DNA of 64,000 bases from Micromussa lordhowensis (taxonomy: Eukaryota; Cnidaria; Anthozoa; Scleractinia; Lobophylliidae). Position 1 is the stretch's first letter. Each line of letters begins with the position of its first letter. This document shows positions 45,903 through 55,777 of this stretch, piece by piece. Position numbers and translations under genes: made by a program. The stretch is from the NCBI GenBank assembly GCA_964020085.1, contig OZ026608.1:19027544-19091543 (forward strand), given 5' to 3'. The notes under the pieces are model-generated. The model did no database searches. It was not told where the DNA came from and saw only the letters and a list, made by a program, of their open reading frames with translations.

Positions 45903-48376
45903 ACACTTGGTCAATAACCCATACTTATTGTTTTCATAACAATTAGAGGTGTTTGCCCTTTTTGAGAAACAAATTAAGCAAATTAAGTACAGCGGAACCC
46001 GATTTCTCGAACCCTCATTTTTTCGAACCTTCCGATAACTCGAACCAAATGTTTTTCCCCTCCTCAGTCGAACACTGCAATTTTACCCCCGATTTCTCGA
46101 ACTATCCGATTTTTCGAACCAATTCTCGTTTCCCTTCGAGGTTCGAAAAATCGGGACTGGCTGTAGTTTGTTCGGTTTAGCAGAACATGAACTGTCGGCA
46201 TTTAAGCCAAGAATTGTAATTTTTTCATTTATTTTCGACAGCGAGTCGGCCAACTTTCAACCGGTCCAATGATTTGTTTTGTTCTGTACTGAAAAACAAA
46301 NNNNNNNNNNNNNNNNNNNNNNNNNNNNNNNNNNNNNNNNNNNNNNNNNNNNNNNNNNNNNNNNNNNNNNNNNNNNNNNNNNNNNNNNNNNNNNNNNNNN
46401 NNNNNNNNNNNNNNNNNNNNNNNNNNNNNNNNNNNNNNNNNNNNNNNNNNNNNNNNNNNNNNNNNNNNNNNNNNNNNNNNNNNNNNNNNNNNNNNNNNNN
46501 GCAAGGGTCAATCTCATTAATTAAAAACCTAGCGGTAACTAAATCAGTCTTATAACGATGACCTTGCAACGCAGTGGTCCGGTAATTCCACTAAAAAACA
46601 ACCCGTAAAATTACTAGTGTACGTACAAACTGCCGATGGCATAAAGAAAGCACATCTGTTGTAATATGATTGAACCTGTGGGGACCCCCCTACGGCGTGG
46701 GATCTCTGGCATTTTATGGGCCGCCCCGCAGATTAGCGGCCGTGGGAAATTGACATGGAGAACGTGCTGAAAGTTGAACACTTTGATCGTTGAGTTTGTT
46801 TAGTTATTGAGTAGCCTTAATTTCAGCTTACAACACATCCAAATACAGAAGTTTGTCCTGAACTGCCATGTAAGAATATTGGACGGCGGCAGTATATCGA
46901 ACGCGGCCTGTGGACTTTGCGCTTTAGACGGAAGCACAGCAAAGACTCGGTGATCTCGAGTACAATTTACTTTGAAATCGTCGGGTGTAGCTTTAAATTG
47001 TGTTGGACAGGTGAAAACATCACTTGTCCATACTGCGCCGCATTGATAGCTCATATATGGTACTAGTTAGAAGAATTTGTCGAGATATCAATATATAATG
47101 ACATTCCAATGGCTATCGTGATCGTGTTTGTGATTGCGGTGATCATAAATATGCCGTTTTTTTTAATTTTGGAATTACGAGCACAGTTTAATATTTGACG
47201 CTCAAGGAACTTGCTGTTGAAGTGTTCCTAACAGATACTTGCGACCAGCTTGACGCGGTTTAAATTCGAGCTATGCTCTTTTAAAAAATCCTTTCAGAGC
47301 AAGACTAACTCACTTGCTTTCTAAAAGAGCTAATTTACTTCTTAACTGAACCGTGATCATTTCTTCTTTGTATTTTGTTTTTGTTATGCCTTAGAATTTG
47401 ATATGCAATTCCTTGGTAGGTTAATTAAGCGACTAATGCTAAAGAACATTGAGCCAGTGAGGGCTTGTTCTTTCGTTTTATTTAAATGGACTCTGAACAC
47501 TTTAATCTGCATTAATTACCTTATGAGCGTGTGGTTACTCAAACGCGACTGAATTTTGAAAAGATTACGACACGAAAACTTAAGATTGTCACGGGTATGC
47601 ATGAAGCGTTTACGTGGGTCCTTGTATCCGAATAACAAAAGTTTCCGCTTAATAATGACGCACACAGAGCGAAAAACCGACCACAAGACAAATATTTCAT
47701 TACAAAAGTTATATTACACAGTTACGGTACAAAGGGAATGATCGTGAATGCACGAGTCACGTACGTGTTTTTATTGACCGTTAAGTTTGCAATGTAAAAA
47801 CACAGATATTTTCTCTGAAGCGGAACCACTGAATGGAGCGATTTCACGACACTGCATTCCTCTAACTATAAGCATAAACCTACTCTTTCGATATAAGCAT
47901 TCACCGGCGCTGTAGATAGTGGATAGATAAGCAGAGTTTAAGGAACTACACCGCAAGACAGAATACTTACCCACTCCAAAGTAAAACAAGCCAATCCCGA
48001 TGCCGGCAGCGAACAGCATTGTGAAGTATGTCAGGTCATTAAAGTCCGGTTTGTCATCAGGTTTTCCAAGTTTCATTTTGCCATACTTGGAGAAGTATAG
48101 GACAATAATGAAAAGAAACCATACATCTTGGGTGCCGATGTACATCCACGTGAAGACCTCTGTGATCCACAACATCCATTTGGACATCTCTCGGTTAGCG
48201 ACATCGGCCTGGACTGCGCACCAAATTACAAAGAACCAGATGATTGCAGCAGACAAAAAAGTCACCACCGGGTTGAAACGTAGGAAGATACCAATCTTTG
48301 CATTTCTGATAGTTCCCCATTTCCAGTTAACACGAAGCCAACGGAATCTTTCTGAGGCGTTCTCGTCTATCTCCAT
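42158..48376 (-). CDS. BCCT-family (betaine/carnitine/choline) transporter, complete, 3 exons, 797 aa
   Basis: Complement join of 47971-48376, 44492-44546 and 42158-44090; 2394 bp including TAA, GT-AG introns, phases consistent. The product is a multi-pass plasma-membrane carrier of the 12-helix BCCT fold. The TM3 glycine motif GIGIG (residues 125-129) continues into FYFGVAEPVWHY; DNQRAQDAINLTLFHWGVHG follows; the Trp box [20 protein letters not shown] (about 354-373) has Trp362, 363 and 366 spaced as in BetP. GIGIG rather than the GxGxD of choline/proton types suggests a sodium-coupled betaine-like carrier (inference). There is an extracellular insert with NIT and two Cys, and a ~100-residue hydrophilic C-tail. 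The start is supported by an in-frame TAG 33 nt upstream. Glycine betaine or DMSP are plausible substrates in a marine animal; not shown by sequence. Confidence 0.94.
44492..44546 (-). CDS. BCCT transporter exon 2 (55-bp micro-exon)
   Basis: Acceptor ATCTTGCAG|CTGAAC, donor GGGGCAG|GTAAAC. It encodes EPVWHYAPGDYGNRYWG, the expected sequence after FGVA in this family; it joins both neighbours in phase. Confidence 0.92.
44906..45013. mobile_element. Fold-back element A, copy 1
   Basis: Arms AAACAATTAGATTAT and ATAATCTAATTGTTT enclose GAGATTTCTATCGCG...TAGTTGACGAGGGCG and its complement. The whole 108 bp is one hairpin. A near copy lies at 45482-45570. Confidence 0.85.
45011..45202. mobile_element. 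MITE with 20-bp perfect terminal inverted repeats
   Basis: TTTTAGTATAAATCTACTAG at 45011-45030 is the exact reverse complement of 45183-45202. Adjoins element A. Confidence 0.85.
45367..45480. mobile_element. Fold-back element B
   Basis: ATAGAAACACTCGTGAAAGT pairs with ACTTTCACTCGTGTTTCTAT; pairing continues through GGGAGAAC and GCTGTGG to a loop near CGCCTGCGGCTCG. Confidence 0.85.
45482..45570. mobile_element. Fold-back element A, copy 2 (truncated)
   Basis: Same sequence as 44906-45013 with small changes, but the right arm stops at GATAGAAATCG. Confidence 0.8.
45610..45761. mobile_element. Fold-back element C
   Basis: Tips TTTATTATATGGCT and AGCCATATAATAAA are exact inverses. The interior has CCGAGCGGGCAAGATGG and its complement as an inner hairpin. 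Confidence 0.8.
45766..45917. mobile_element. Fold-back element D
   Basis: TTATTGACCAAG and CTTGGTCAATAA at the tips. Long pairing of TTTTTTTGCGTGTTTATGGAC with GTCCATAAACACGCAAAAAAA near the centre. Confidence 0.85.
45990..46163. mobile_element. TA-flanked MITE, pogo-like ends
   Basis: CAGCGGAACCCGATTTCTCG at the left; at the right, on the minus strand, CAGCCAGTCCCGATTTTTCG. Both are next to TA. The interior repeats TTTCTCGAAC-type motifs. No transposase. Confidence 0.7.
46301..46500. other. Assembly gap (200 N)
   Basis: Exactly 200 Ns in BCCT intron 1; placeholder length. Confidence 0.99.
47971..48376 (-). CDS. BCCT transporter exon 1
   Basis: Residues 1-135, ending GGAGTGG|GTAAGT (phase 1). 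It encodes the cytosolic N-terminus, TM1-TM2 and the TM3 motif FAAGIGIGLFYFGV. Reading on past the donor gives an unrelated tail. Confidence 0.92.
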
Positions 48377-49182
48377 ATTGCCTGACCGGCGAAGACCATT
48401 GAAACTCTACTGACTCTACGTTGAGTATGTAAACTATGTTTTATGAACCAATTGCGTGCCTTTCCGCTTGAAATATGTCCGCCCTCTTGTGTTAATTGCC
48501 ACCCAACGGGCCAATGGTATAATACGTTATGTTTAACAAAGAATGTTTGGACAACATCCATTTTTTTTAGGCTGGAAAACTACTGAACTGCGTAATATGG
48601 AAACTTGACCTCACCGAGTTAAAATATGGCTCGCCATAGCTTTAAGTTCAATCAAATAGCGATAATGAAGCTTAGCACTATAATTCAAAAATATATGACT
48701 ATTTATATTATAATACGTCTAATATTTATAGTTCAGTGTGAAGGTTCATTGTACTCGAAAAATGTTTACTCAATCAGTTTTATCCAGACATTCAAGACTA
48801 GATTCTTTCCATTTTTTCGGGAACTTCCTGCCACCCCTGACCTAGACAAAAAAAAACAAAACACGATTCTGTCTGTTTTGCGAGTCACGCATTTACTTTG
48901 ACGTGCTAGGTAGTAGTTTATTGACAGAAGCCATTTCCGAGTTAATTCTCAACTCTGTTACAAAACGAGCCCTGTTGCACAACTTTTTATATGGAAATGA
49001 GTTTGATTTGCAAGACAATGAAGTTACGTGCAAAAAAAACCCACTCATTTCCATATGAAAGATTTGCTTTGAAGAAGGTAAAGGGCAACTCGGAAGTGGC
49101 CTATTCGTCTTATGGACTGATCAATTACAATATTAAAAAATCAAAGCAAAGAGCTAAAGAGCAGCAAAACAGATGTAAAGAG

Positions 49183-49186
49183 TAAC

Positions 49187-49245
<59 letters not shown>
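49183..49245. repeat. (TAAG)n microsatellite, probably a retroposon tail
   Basis: About 15 units. On the minus strand it is a (TTAC)n tail following CGTGGAAACGCTGTTATTAA and a terminal frame, as at the 3' end of some non-LTR retrotransposons. Confidence 0.85.
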
Positions 49246-49246
<1 letters not shown>

Positions 49247-49530
49247 GGGTTTAATAACAGCGTTTCCACGAAGTGGCTCTTCATCTGTTACTAACTAAGT
49301 ACATTATAAAATCAATTCAAACATATTAAATATATACAATTATAAATTTAAAATAGTAAAAAAGTAAAACATTCCAGTATATATGCACTTAAGAACTTAA
49401 ACTAATTTAAAATTACTGTAGGCGTGTCTTCGCCCGGTTTCTTAAGTAGTTAAATAAACGCGATGTAAAAATATTTAAGTCGTCGCAGGTTTTCAGTTCC
49501 TTTGGTAGATTGACAAGAGACAATCCAAGC
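49246..49530 (-). mobile_element. Possible non-LTR retrotransposon 3' end (truncated)
   Basis: Minus-strand frame ending near 49413 contains NLPKELKTCDDLNIFTSRLF, which resembles the last residues of CR1/L2/jockey-type RT frames, followed by a short 3' UTR and the (TTAC)n tail. The upstream part merges into the flank of the tRNA units, so the boundary is unclear. Low certainty. Confidence 0.35.
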
Positions 49531-49708
49531 TCATATGTTAATAAATTTTGATGAAAAAATATTAACAAATGGCAATGCCTGCCACGAAAAATTTTCTCAG
49601 CCGCAGACATATTGGAAATAAATCGGGTTATGAATATTCCTTGGTCCTCGTAAGTTCGTTACCCGGAAAAACAACTTTAAACGACACGGTTCTTAAAAAG
49701 CAAATTCT

Positions 49709-49792
49709 TACCAGGAGTGGGGTTCGAACCCACGCGGACAACACGTCCATTGGAACTTAAGTCCAACGCCTTAACCACTCGGCCATCCTGGT
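49709..49792 (-). tRNA. tRNA-Leu(UAA), copy 1 (consensus)
   Basis: 84 bases with box A TGGCCGAGTGG, anticodon loop CTTAAGT on a TTGGA/TCCAA stem, long class II variable arm (GGACGTGTTGTCC), T-loop TTCGAAC and a paired acceptor; close to the human tRNA-Leu-TAA gene. Identical in sequence to eight other copies in the array. A T5 run about 10-15 bases past the 3' end on the minus strand can stop Pol III. TATATATGAG lies about 50-58 bp upstream. Confidence 0.95.
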
Positions 49793-49930
49793 AATGGGAT
49801 GGTTACTTAACCGTAAACGATAGAAATATCTTATTATCGACTCATATATAGTACTTGTGTTGTCTGAGGGTTCTGTTAGAGTGAGCTGTCTATTCTGTCA
49901 AGAATAAACCATCATTCTCATTGAGCTATA
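49793..49930 (-). promoter_or_regulatory. Conserved 5' flank of minus-strand tRNA units
   Basis: The first 110-130 bp upstream of most minus-strand copies is shared: TCTAATTGTCGACTC, then CATATATAGTACTTATGTTG (plus strand), then GTTCTGTTAG. The TATATA sits about 53 bp from the tRNA start, farther than the usual -30 TATA of Pol III genes. It may be only duplicated flank, or an external promoter element. Confidence 0.4.
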
Positions 49931-50248
49931 TTAAAGCCAGTTTACTGATTTCTGGAGCGAGAGTTGCGTGGTTTTAAAAAACTCAATGATGATCTAAAAA
50001 AGGCAAAAAGCTGAAGTGCAGCAAAACAGATGGAATTAGCCAATCCAAGCACATTTGATAAATTTTGATTAAAAAAGCACATATTGATAAATGGCAGTGC
50101 CTGCCAGTCAAATATTCTCAGCGGTTGACAGAATTGATAGTAATCGAATTAGGTCATGAATTCACTATTCCTTGGTCCTCTCAGTTAATCTCATTACACG
50201 GAGAAACAACTTTAAAAATTGACACGGTTGTCAAAAAGGATTTCTTTT

Positions 50249-50332
50249 TACCAGGAGTGGGGATCGAACCCACGCGGACAACACGTCCATTGGAACTTAA
50301 GTCCAACGCCTTAACCACTCGGCCATCCTGGT
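50249..50332 (-). tRNA. tRNA-Leu(UAA), copy 2
   Basis: One change from consensus: the T-loop reads TTCGATC instead of TTCGAAC. All stems pair. Lies 540 bp from copy 1 in the same repeat unit. Confidence 0.9.
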
Positions 50333-50772
50333 AACGGGATCGTTGTGTTACCAAAAACGACAGAAATATCTAATTGTCGACTCATATATAGTACTTATGT
50401 TGTCTAATGGTTCTGTTAGAGTGGGCATCTCTATTCTATCAAGAATAAATCGTCATTGTGAGCGATATTAAAGGCAGTTTACTGATTTCTGGACCGAGAG
50501 TTGCTTGGTTTTAAAAAATCAATGATGATCTTAAAAAGGCAAAAAGCTGAAGTGCAGCGAAACAGATGAAATAAGACAATCCAAGCACATTTGATACATT
50601 TTAAGTTAAAAAAACATATATTGATAAATGGCAGTGCCTGCCACTCTAATAATCTCAGCGGTTGAAGAAATTAATAATAATTGAATTGGGTCATAAATTC
50701 CGTGTTCCTTGGTCTCCTAAGTTAATTTAATTACACGTAGAATTGACACAGTTGTTGAAAATAATTTCTTTT

Positions 50773-50861
50773 TACCAGAAGTGGGGTTCGAACCCACGCG
50801 GACAACACGTCCATTGGAACTTAAGGCAACGCCTTAACCACTCGCGATCGGCCATCCTGGT
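50773..50861 (-). pseudogene. tRNA-Leu(UAA) pseudogene, copy 3
   Basis: Broken by a 6-bp insertion in the D-arm (CTCGCGATCGGCC on the plus strand), a deletion/substitution next to the anticodon stem (TTAAGGCAAC) and an acceptor mismatch. Confidence 0.88.
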
Positions 50862-51103
50862 AATGGGATGGTTGCTCAATCCACTGAAACGATACAAAAA
50901 TCTAATTGTGAACTCATATATAGTACTTATGTTGTCTAATGGTTCTGTTAGCGTAGGCATCTCTATTCTATCAAGAATAAACCATCATTCTGAGCTATAT
51001 TAAAGGCAGCTGGATGATTTCTGGAGCATGAGTTGCGTGGTTTTAATTAAAAAATCAACGATGATCTAAAAAAGGCAAAAAGTTATTAAAAAGGATTCCT
51101 TTC

Positions 51104-51187
51104 TACCAGGAGTGGGGTTCGAACCCACGCGGACAACACGTCCATTGGAACTTAAGTCCAACGCCTTAACCACTCGGCCATCCTGGT
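51104..51187 (-). tRNA. tRNA-Leu(UAA), copy 4 (consensus)
   Basis: Identical to copy 1. The preceding unit is shortened to 326 bp by loss of spacer. Confidence 0.94.
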
Positions 51188-51646
51188 AACGGGATGGTTG
51201 CTTAATCCAAAACGATACAAAAATCTAATTGTGAACTCTATATAGTACTTATGTTGTGTAATGGTTCTGTTAGCGTAGGCATCTCTATTCTATCAAGAAT
51301 AAACCATCATTCTCATTGAGCTATATTAAAGCTAGTTTACTGATTTCTGGAGCCAGAGTTGCGTGGTTTTAAAAAATCAACGACGATCTAAAAGAAGCAA
51401 AAAGCTGAAGTGCAGCAAAACAGATGGAATGAGACAATCCAAGCACCTTTGATAAATTTTGATTTAAAAAAAAACATATCTTGATAAACGACAGTGCCTT
51501 CCACTGAAATATTCTCAGAGGTTGACAGAATTGATAGTAATTGAATTGGATCATGAATTCAGTATTCCTTGGTCTTCTCAGTTCATTTCGTTTACACGGA
51601 GAAACAACTTTAAAAATTGACACGGTTGTCAAAAAGGATTTCTATT

Positions 51647-51730
51647 TACCAGGAGTGGGGTTCGAACCCACGCGGACAACACGTCCATTGGAACTTAAGT
51701 CCAACGCCTTAACCACTCGGCCATCCTGTT
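51647..51730 (-). tRNA. tRNA-Leu(UAA), copy 5, acceptor mismatch
   Basis: Base 2 is A instead of C (plus strand CCTGTT), giving an A-G mismatch in the acceptor stem; otherwise consensus. The same change is in copy 13, and both are followed by the hammerhead-like insertion, so they are products of one duplication. Confidence 0.75.
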
Positions 51731-51780
51731 AATGGCATGGTTGCTCAGTCCAAAACGATACAGATATCTAATTGTGGACT

Positions 51781-51972
51781 CATAATCATGAGAAATTGTA
51801 GCAAACACTGCTAAAGAGTGCTCAATACACGTTTGTGTAGAGCGGTGTATAGAATTAGATGATTAAATGAAAATATACAAGATTCCCTGCGACTCCTGAG
51901 GTTCGTGCGTATACACTTATCAGGCAGATTTAATGAAGGACAAACTTATCAGTTAGCTATACATACATGTTT
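51781..51972 (-). mobile_element. Insertion with hammerhead-ribozyme fold, copy 1
   Basis: About 190 bp interrupts the usual tRNA flank between CTCATA and GACACGGTTGTC. A near copy is at 56518-56707. It contains the hammerhead-like motif entered next. Retrozyme or Penelope terminal repeat origin is inference. Confidence 0.55.
51887..51927 (-). ncRNA. Type I hammerhead-like ribozyme, mutated core
   Basis: On the minus strand: stem I CTGC/GCAG, core CTGATAA (G8 changed to A), stem II GTGT-ATAC-GCAC, GAA, then C at 15.1, short stem III closed by GAG, and the GTC cleavage triplet before GCAG. Fold retained, two essential positions lost. Confidence 0.5.
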
Positions 51973-52002
51973 ACGACACGGTTGTCAAAAAGGATTTCTA
52001 TT

Positions 52003-52086
52003 TACCAGGAGTGGGGTTCGAACCCACGCGGACAACACGTCCATTGGAACTTAAGTCCAACGCCTTAACCACTCGGCCATCCTGGT
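52003..52086 (-). tRNA. tRNA-Leu(UAA), copy 6 (consensus)
   Basis: Identical to copy 1. Left member of a divergent pair with copy 7, 475 bp apart; this pair is duplicated at 53808-54450. Confidence 0.94.
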
Positions 52087-52199
52087 AATGGGATTGCTAT
52101 CTGACTGAAAACGATAGAGATATCTAATTGTCGACTCATATATAGTATTTATGTTGTTTAAGGGATCTGTTACAATGGGCATCTCTATTTTATACCTGA

Positions 52200-52540
52200 T
52201 TGATAAACAGATTTAGATTGTACGATTTTTTTAAACAGTTGCATTTCATACGACACAACTTAGGTCTCATTATATTTAATAGCACGCAGCGTTTTAATTT
52301 CCACCTAGGCTGGAAAGCGCGGTTTTCGAAATGTTTTCCATCCACACCCAGCGTTTTCAACTTCCTCCGCTGTGACGAGCGTTTGCGAAAAGCTCCGTTT
52401 TCGTGACGGATTGGTGTGGACGATAGGCCTAAACGTAGAAATAAAGCTGCGTTTTCAAATTTCTCCGGTGTAGTATGAACCCCGGGGTGTGGAAAGCACT
52501 TAAGTAGAGTTTGAATTTACATAAGCTATTGAAAACAAGC
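52200..52540 (+). repeat. Spacer of divergent tRNA pairs (MITE-like sequence)
   Basis: This spacer recurs at about 53460-53780, 54005-54340, 57540-57880, 60340-60690, 62020-62345 and 63055-63375. It has repeated CGTTTTC-type and GTGTGGACG-type blocks (e.g. AAAGCTCCGTTTTCGTGACG), which look like a decayed DNA transposon. The part nearest the plus-strand tRNA has TATTAAAA about 30 bp upstream of the gene, a reasonable Pol III TATA position. Confidence 0.7.
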
Positions 52541-52561
52541 ACGCAGATTAAACCAACCGTG

Positions 52562-52645
52562 ACCAGGATGGCCGAGTGGTTAAGGCGTTGGACTTAAGTT
52601 CCAATGGACATGTTGTCCGCATGGGTTCGAACCCCACTGCTGGTA
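52562..52645 (+). tRNA. tRNA-Leu(UAA), copy 7, variant
   Basis: Three changes: one in the variable arm, one giving an A-C pair in the T stem (CATGGG) and one acceptor mismatch (CTGCTGG). Anticodon loop intact, TTTTT follows. Possibly weakened. Confidence 0.7.
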
Positions 52646-53268
52646 CATTTTTAAACATATCAAAATACTGCTGAAGCCGTGACCTCATCGAAGATGATCA
52701 AGAATTTCAATTTCCAGTCCGTACTTTGCACTCTCGAGAGTTGTGATTTTTGTTTTCTCTCATGTAAGACATCACAAAATGTAAACATTTAGCAACTACT
52801 TACTGAAGTAAATTTAAAGTTTCAAAACAACCCCCATTATGGATGCAAAGCGGTCGAAGTCTTTTTCATATCACTTGACAAAATAACTTCGGGGCTGTAA
52901 AACTCAATGAAGCTGTTGGAAAAAGAATTTGAAAGGTCTCAAAGATAAAGTATGTGGTTTGTAACGAATAACAACAATTCGAATTCCATCGAGTGGGAAC
53001 TAACAATGTTTTGAAAAATTAGGTTCCTAAGACTACGCAGTACAGAATGGAAATCATCTTTAAATCTTTCCACACTACGACACCATCCCAAGTTTATAGA
53101 AAGCTCCGAGGTGTCCCAATAACTGGGCAGTGTTTCTTTAGCGGTTGAAAATATTGATAATAATTGCATTGGGTCATGAATTCAGTATTCCTTGGTCTTC
53201 TCAGTTAATTTTGTTACACGGAGAAACAACTTTAAAAATTGACACGGTTGTTAAAAAGGATTTTTATT
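52646..53268. other. Spacer between tRNA copies 7 and 8
   Basis: Flank DNA also found after the plus-strand copies at 54450, 57985 and 60800 (ATACTGCTGAAGCCGTG, then TTACTTGAAAG-like and CACTACGACACCATCC blocks recurring at about 55440 and 58480). No gene. Confidence 0.6.
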
Positions 53269-53352
53269 AACCAGGAGTGGGGTTGGAACCCACGCGGACA
53301 ACACGTCCATTGGAACTTAAGTCCAACGCCTTAACCACTCGGCCATCCTGGT
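53269..53352 (-). tRNA. tRNA-Leu(UAA), copy 8, variant
   Basis: Discriminator base is T rather than A and the T-loop/box B has a G-to-C change (GGTTCCAAC), which may weaken transcription. Stems otherwise pair. Confidence 0.65.
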
Positions 53353-53807
53353 AATGGGATGGTTTGCTCCATCGATACCGACAGAGATATCTAATTGTCG
53401 ACTCATATATATAGTACTTATGTTGTCTAAAAGTTCTGTCAGAGTGGATATACATATTAGTGTAGATTGTACGAATTCTGCGAACCGTTGCATGTCATAC
53501 GACACAGCTTAGGTCTCACTATATTTAAAAGCACGAAACGTTTTGATTTCTACCTTGCCTGGAAAGTACCGTTTTTAAAATATTTTACGTCCACACTAAA
53601 ACACACACCCAGCGTATTCAACTTCCTCCCCATGTGTGACGAGCGTTTGCAAAAAGCTCCGTTTTCGTGAGGGATTGGTGCTGACGGTAGGCCTAACCTT
53701 TGAAATAAAGCTGCATTTTTAAATTTCTCCGGTGTAGTGTGATCCCCGGGATGTGGACAGGGCTTCAGTAAACTTTGAAATTACGGTTGTTAAAAAGGAT
53801 TTCTTTT

Positions 53808-53891
53808 TACCAGGAGTGGGGCTCGAACCCACGCGGACAACACGTCCATTGGAACTTAAGTCCAACGCCTTAACCACTCGGCCATCCTGGT
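53808..53891 (-). tRNA. tRNA-Leu(UAA), copy 9
   Basis: One T-loop change (TTCGAGC); all stems intact. Its 3' flank is joined to a truncated pair spacer at about 53782, showing past recombination between unit types. Confidence 0.88.
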
Positions 53892-54366
53892 AATGGGATG
53901 GCTATCTGACTGAAAACGATAGAGATATCTAATTGTCGACTCATATATAGTATTTATGTTGTTTAAGGGTTCTGTTACAATGGGCATCTCTATTTTATAC
54001 CTGATTGTTAAACAGATTTAGATTGTACGATTTTTTTAAACAGTTGCATTTCATACCACACAACTTAGGTCTCATTATATTTAATAGCACACAGCGTTTT
54101 AATTTCCACCTAGGCTGGAAAGCGCGGTTTTCGAAATGTTTTCCATCCACACCCAGCGTTTTCAACTTCCTCCGCTGTGACGAGCGTTTGCGAAAAGCTC
54201 CGTTTTCGTGACGGATTGGTGTGGACGATAGGCCTAACCGTAGAAATAAAGCTGCGTTTTCAAATTTCTCCGGTGTAGTATGAACCCCGGGGTGTGGAAA
54301 GCACTTAAGTAGAGTTTGAATTTACATAAGGTATTAAAAACAAGCACGCAGATTAAACCAAACGTG

Positions 54367-54450
54367 ACCAGGATGGCCGAGTGGTTAAGGCGTTGGACTT
54401 AAGTTCCAATGGACGTGTTGTCCGCGTGGGTTCGAACCCCACTCCTGGTA
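54367..54450 (+). tRNA. tRNA-Leu(UAA), copy 10 (consensus)
   Basis: Identical to copy 1. TATTAAAAA at 54332-54340 lies 27-35 bp upstream; TTTTT follows two bases after the 3' end. Confidence 0.95.
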
Positions 54451-54504
54451 CGTTTTTAAACATATTAAAATACTGCTGAAGCCGTTGATCAAGAATTTCA
54501 ATAG

Positions 54505-54512
54505 GCGGATTA

Positions 54513-54545
<33 letters not shown>

Positions 54546-54752
54546 TGCATACGGCTTTGCGTATAGAAGGAAACATGTTAGATATGAATATTGACTTCAG
54601 GCAGCTAAAGAGCTAGTGAAACTTAGTACATGGTGCAATGTTTAGCTCTTTAGGTGCAATATTAAAGGAGAATTTCTATTGTTATACTGATATTGATATA
54701 CTGATATTTTTTACCGTTTTTTAAATAAAGATTTCATTCATTCATTCATTCA
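54505..54752 (+). mobile_element. 5'-truncated retroposon 3' end with (CATT)n tail
   Basis: Sequence absent from the equivalent position in other units, ending TTTTTTAAATAAAGATT then (CATT)4. An AATAAA followed by a short tandem tail is typical of non-LTR retrotransposon 3' ends. Confidence 0.55.
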
Positions 54753-55695
54753 GAAATTGTCTTTCAAAAACTGCAAAATGTCGGGGTGGCAAAAGCGCTA
54801 ACGAGCTCATCCATTCTTTGTTAAATTTTGAGTTTTTAAACTCGTGTTGCACAAAAAGTATTCAATACATAACGCCCATATTGTCTGGCAGAGTTAATCG
54901 TACTATGACCATTCAATATTCAGAACTGATTTATTTGTAGCTCCATGATCCATCAAAAAGTTAATTGCTTATGCTAATGAGGCAAATGTTGTAAACAAGG
55001 ATTCACCTATTTCTCTGCATGCGACAGTCTCCGAAGTCAATACTGGATGATTTCTAGTTAGTTAAAGATGATTTCCAGTCCGTTTCTGCGCACTCTCGAG
55101 AGTTTGTTTGTGCTTTTTTCGTTTTGTTTCAAGACATCACAAAATGTAACATTTTGCAACTACTTACATGAAGTAAATTCAAAGTTTTAAAACAACCGCC
55201 ATTATGGATGCGAAGCGGCCGAAGCTCTATGCTTCGTTCTTTCTCACATCAATTGATGAAACAACTTTGCAGCTGTAAAAATCAATCAAGCCGTTGGAAA
55301 AAGAATTTGAAAGGCCTCAAAGATAAGGTATTTGGTTTGTAACGAATAACAACGATTCGCATTCCATCGAGTAGGAACTAACAATGTTTATAAACATTAG
55401 GTTGCTAAGACTGCGCAGTACAGAATGGAAATCATCTTTAAATCTCTCCACACTACGACACCATCCGAAGTTCTAGCAAGGTTATTGTCCCAATAACGGT
55501 TTGCCTTTTCTAGATCATCGTTGATTTTTGATAAATGCCAGTGCTTGCCAGTAAAATAATCTTTGATAAAATTGATCGTAATCGAATCGGGTCATGAATT
55601 CAGTATTCCTTGGTCCTCTCAGTTCATATCGTTGCAACTGAGGGAGAAACAACTTTAAGAATTGAGACGGTTGTTATGTAAAAAGGATTTCTTTT
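54753..55695. other. Spacer between tRNA copies 10 and 11
   Basis: No gene. The part from about 55060 repeats the flank seen at 52700-53140 and 58090-58530 (CATTATGGATGCGAAGCGG and the CTACGACACCATCC block), followed by the usual A-type 3' flank. Confidence 0.6.
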
Positions 55696-55777
55696 TACCA
55701 GGAGTGGGGTTCGAACCCACGCGGAAAAGGTCCATTGGAACTTAAGTCCAACGCCTTAACCACTCGGCCATCCTGGT
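55696..55777 (-). pseudogene. tRNA-Leu(UAA) copy 11, damaged variable arm
   Basis: 82 bases: the variable arm reads GGACCTTTTCC instead of GGACGTGTTGTCC, losing its stem; the rest is consensus. It may still be transcribed but may fold poorly. Confidence 0.65.

Larger units (their letters stand above)
44547..47970 (-). other. BCCT intron 1 with a cluster of fold-back elements and a gap
   Basis: A 3.4 kb intron. From 44906 to 46163 it is almost wholly made of seven adjacent inverted-repeat units (listed separately), then come 200 Ns, then about 1.45 kb of AT-rich sequence without visible features. Confidence 0.85.
48377..49708. other. Region between BCCT start and tRNA array
   Basis: It should hold the BCCT promoter. 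About 48983-49064 a hairpin pairs TATATGGAAATGAGT with ACTCATTTCCATATG. A TAAG microsatellite and a probable retroposon tail follow. No gene recognised. Confidence 0.5.
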
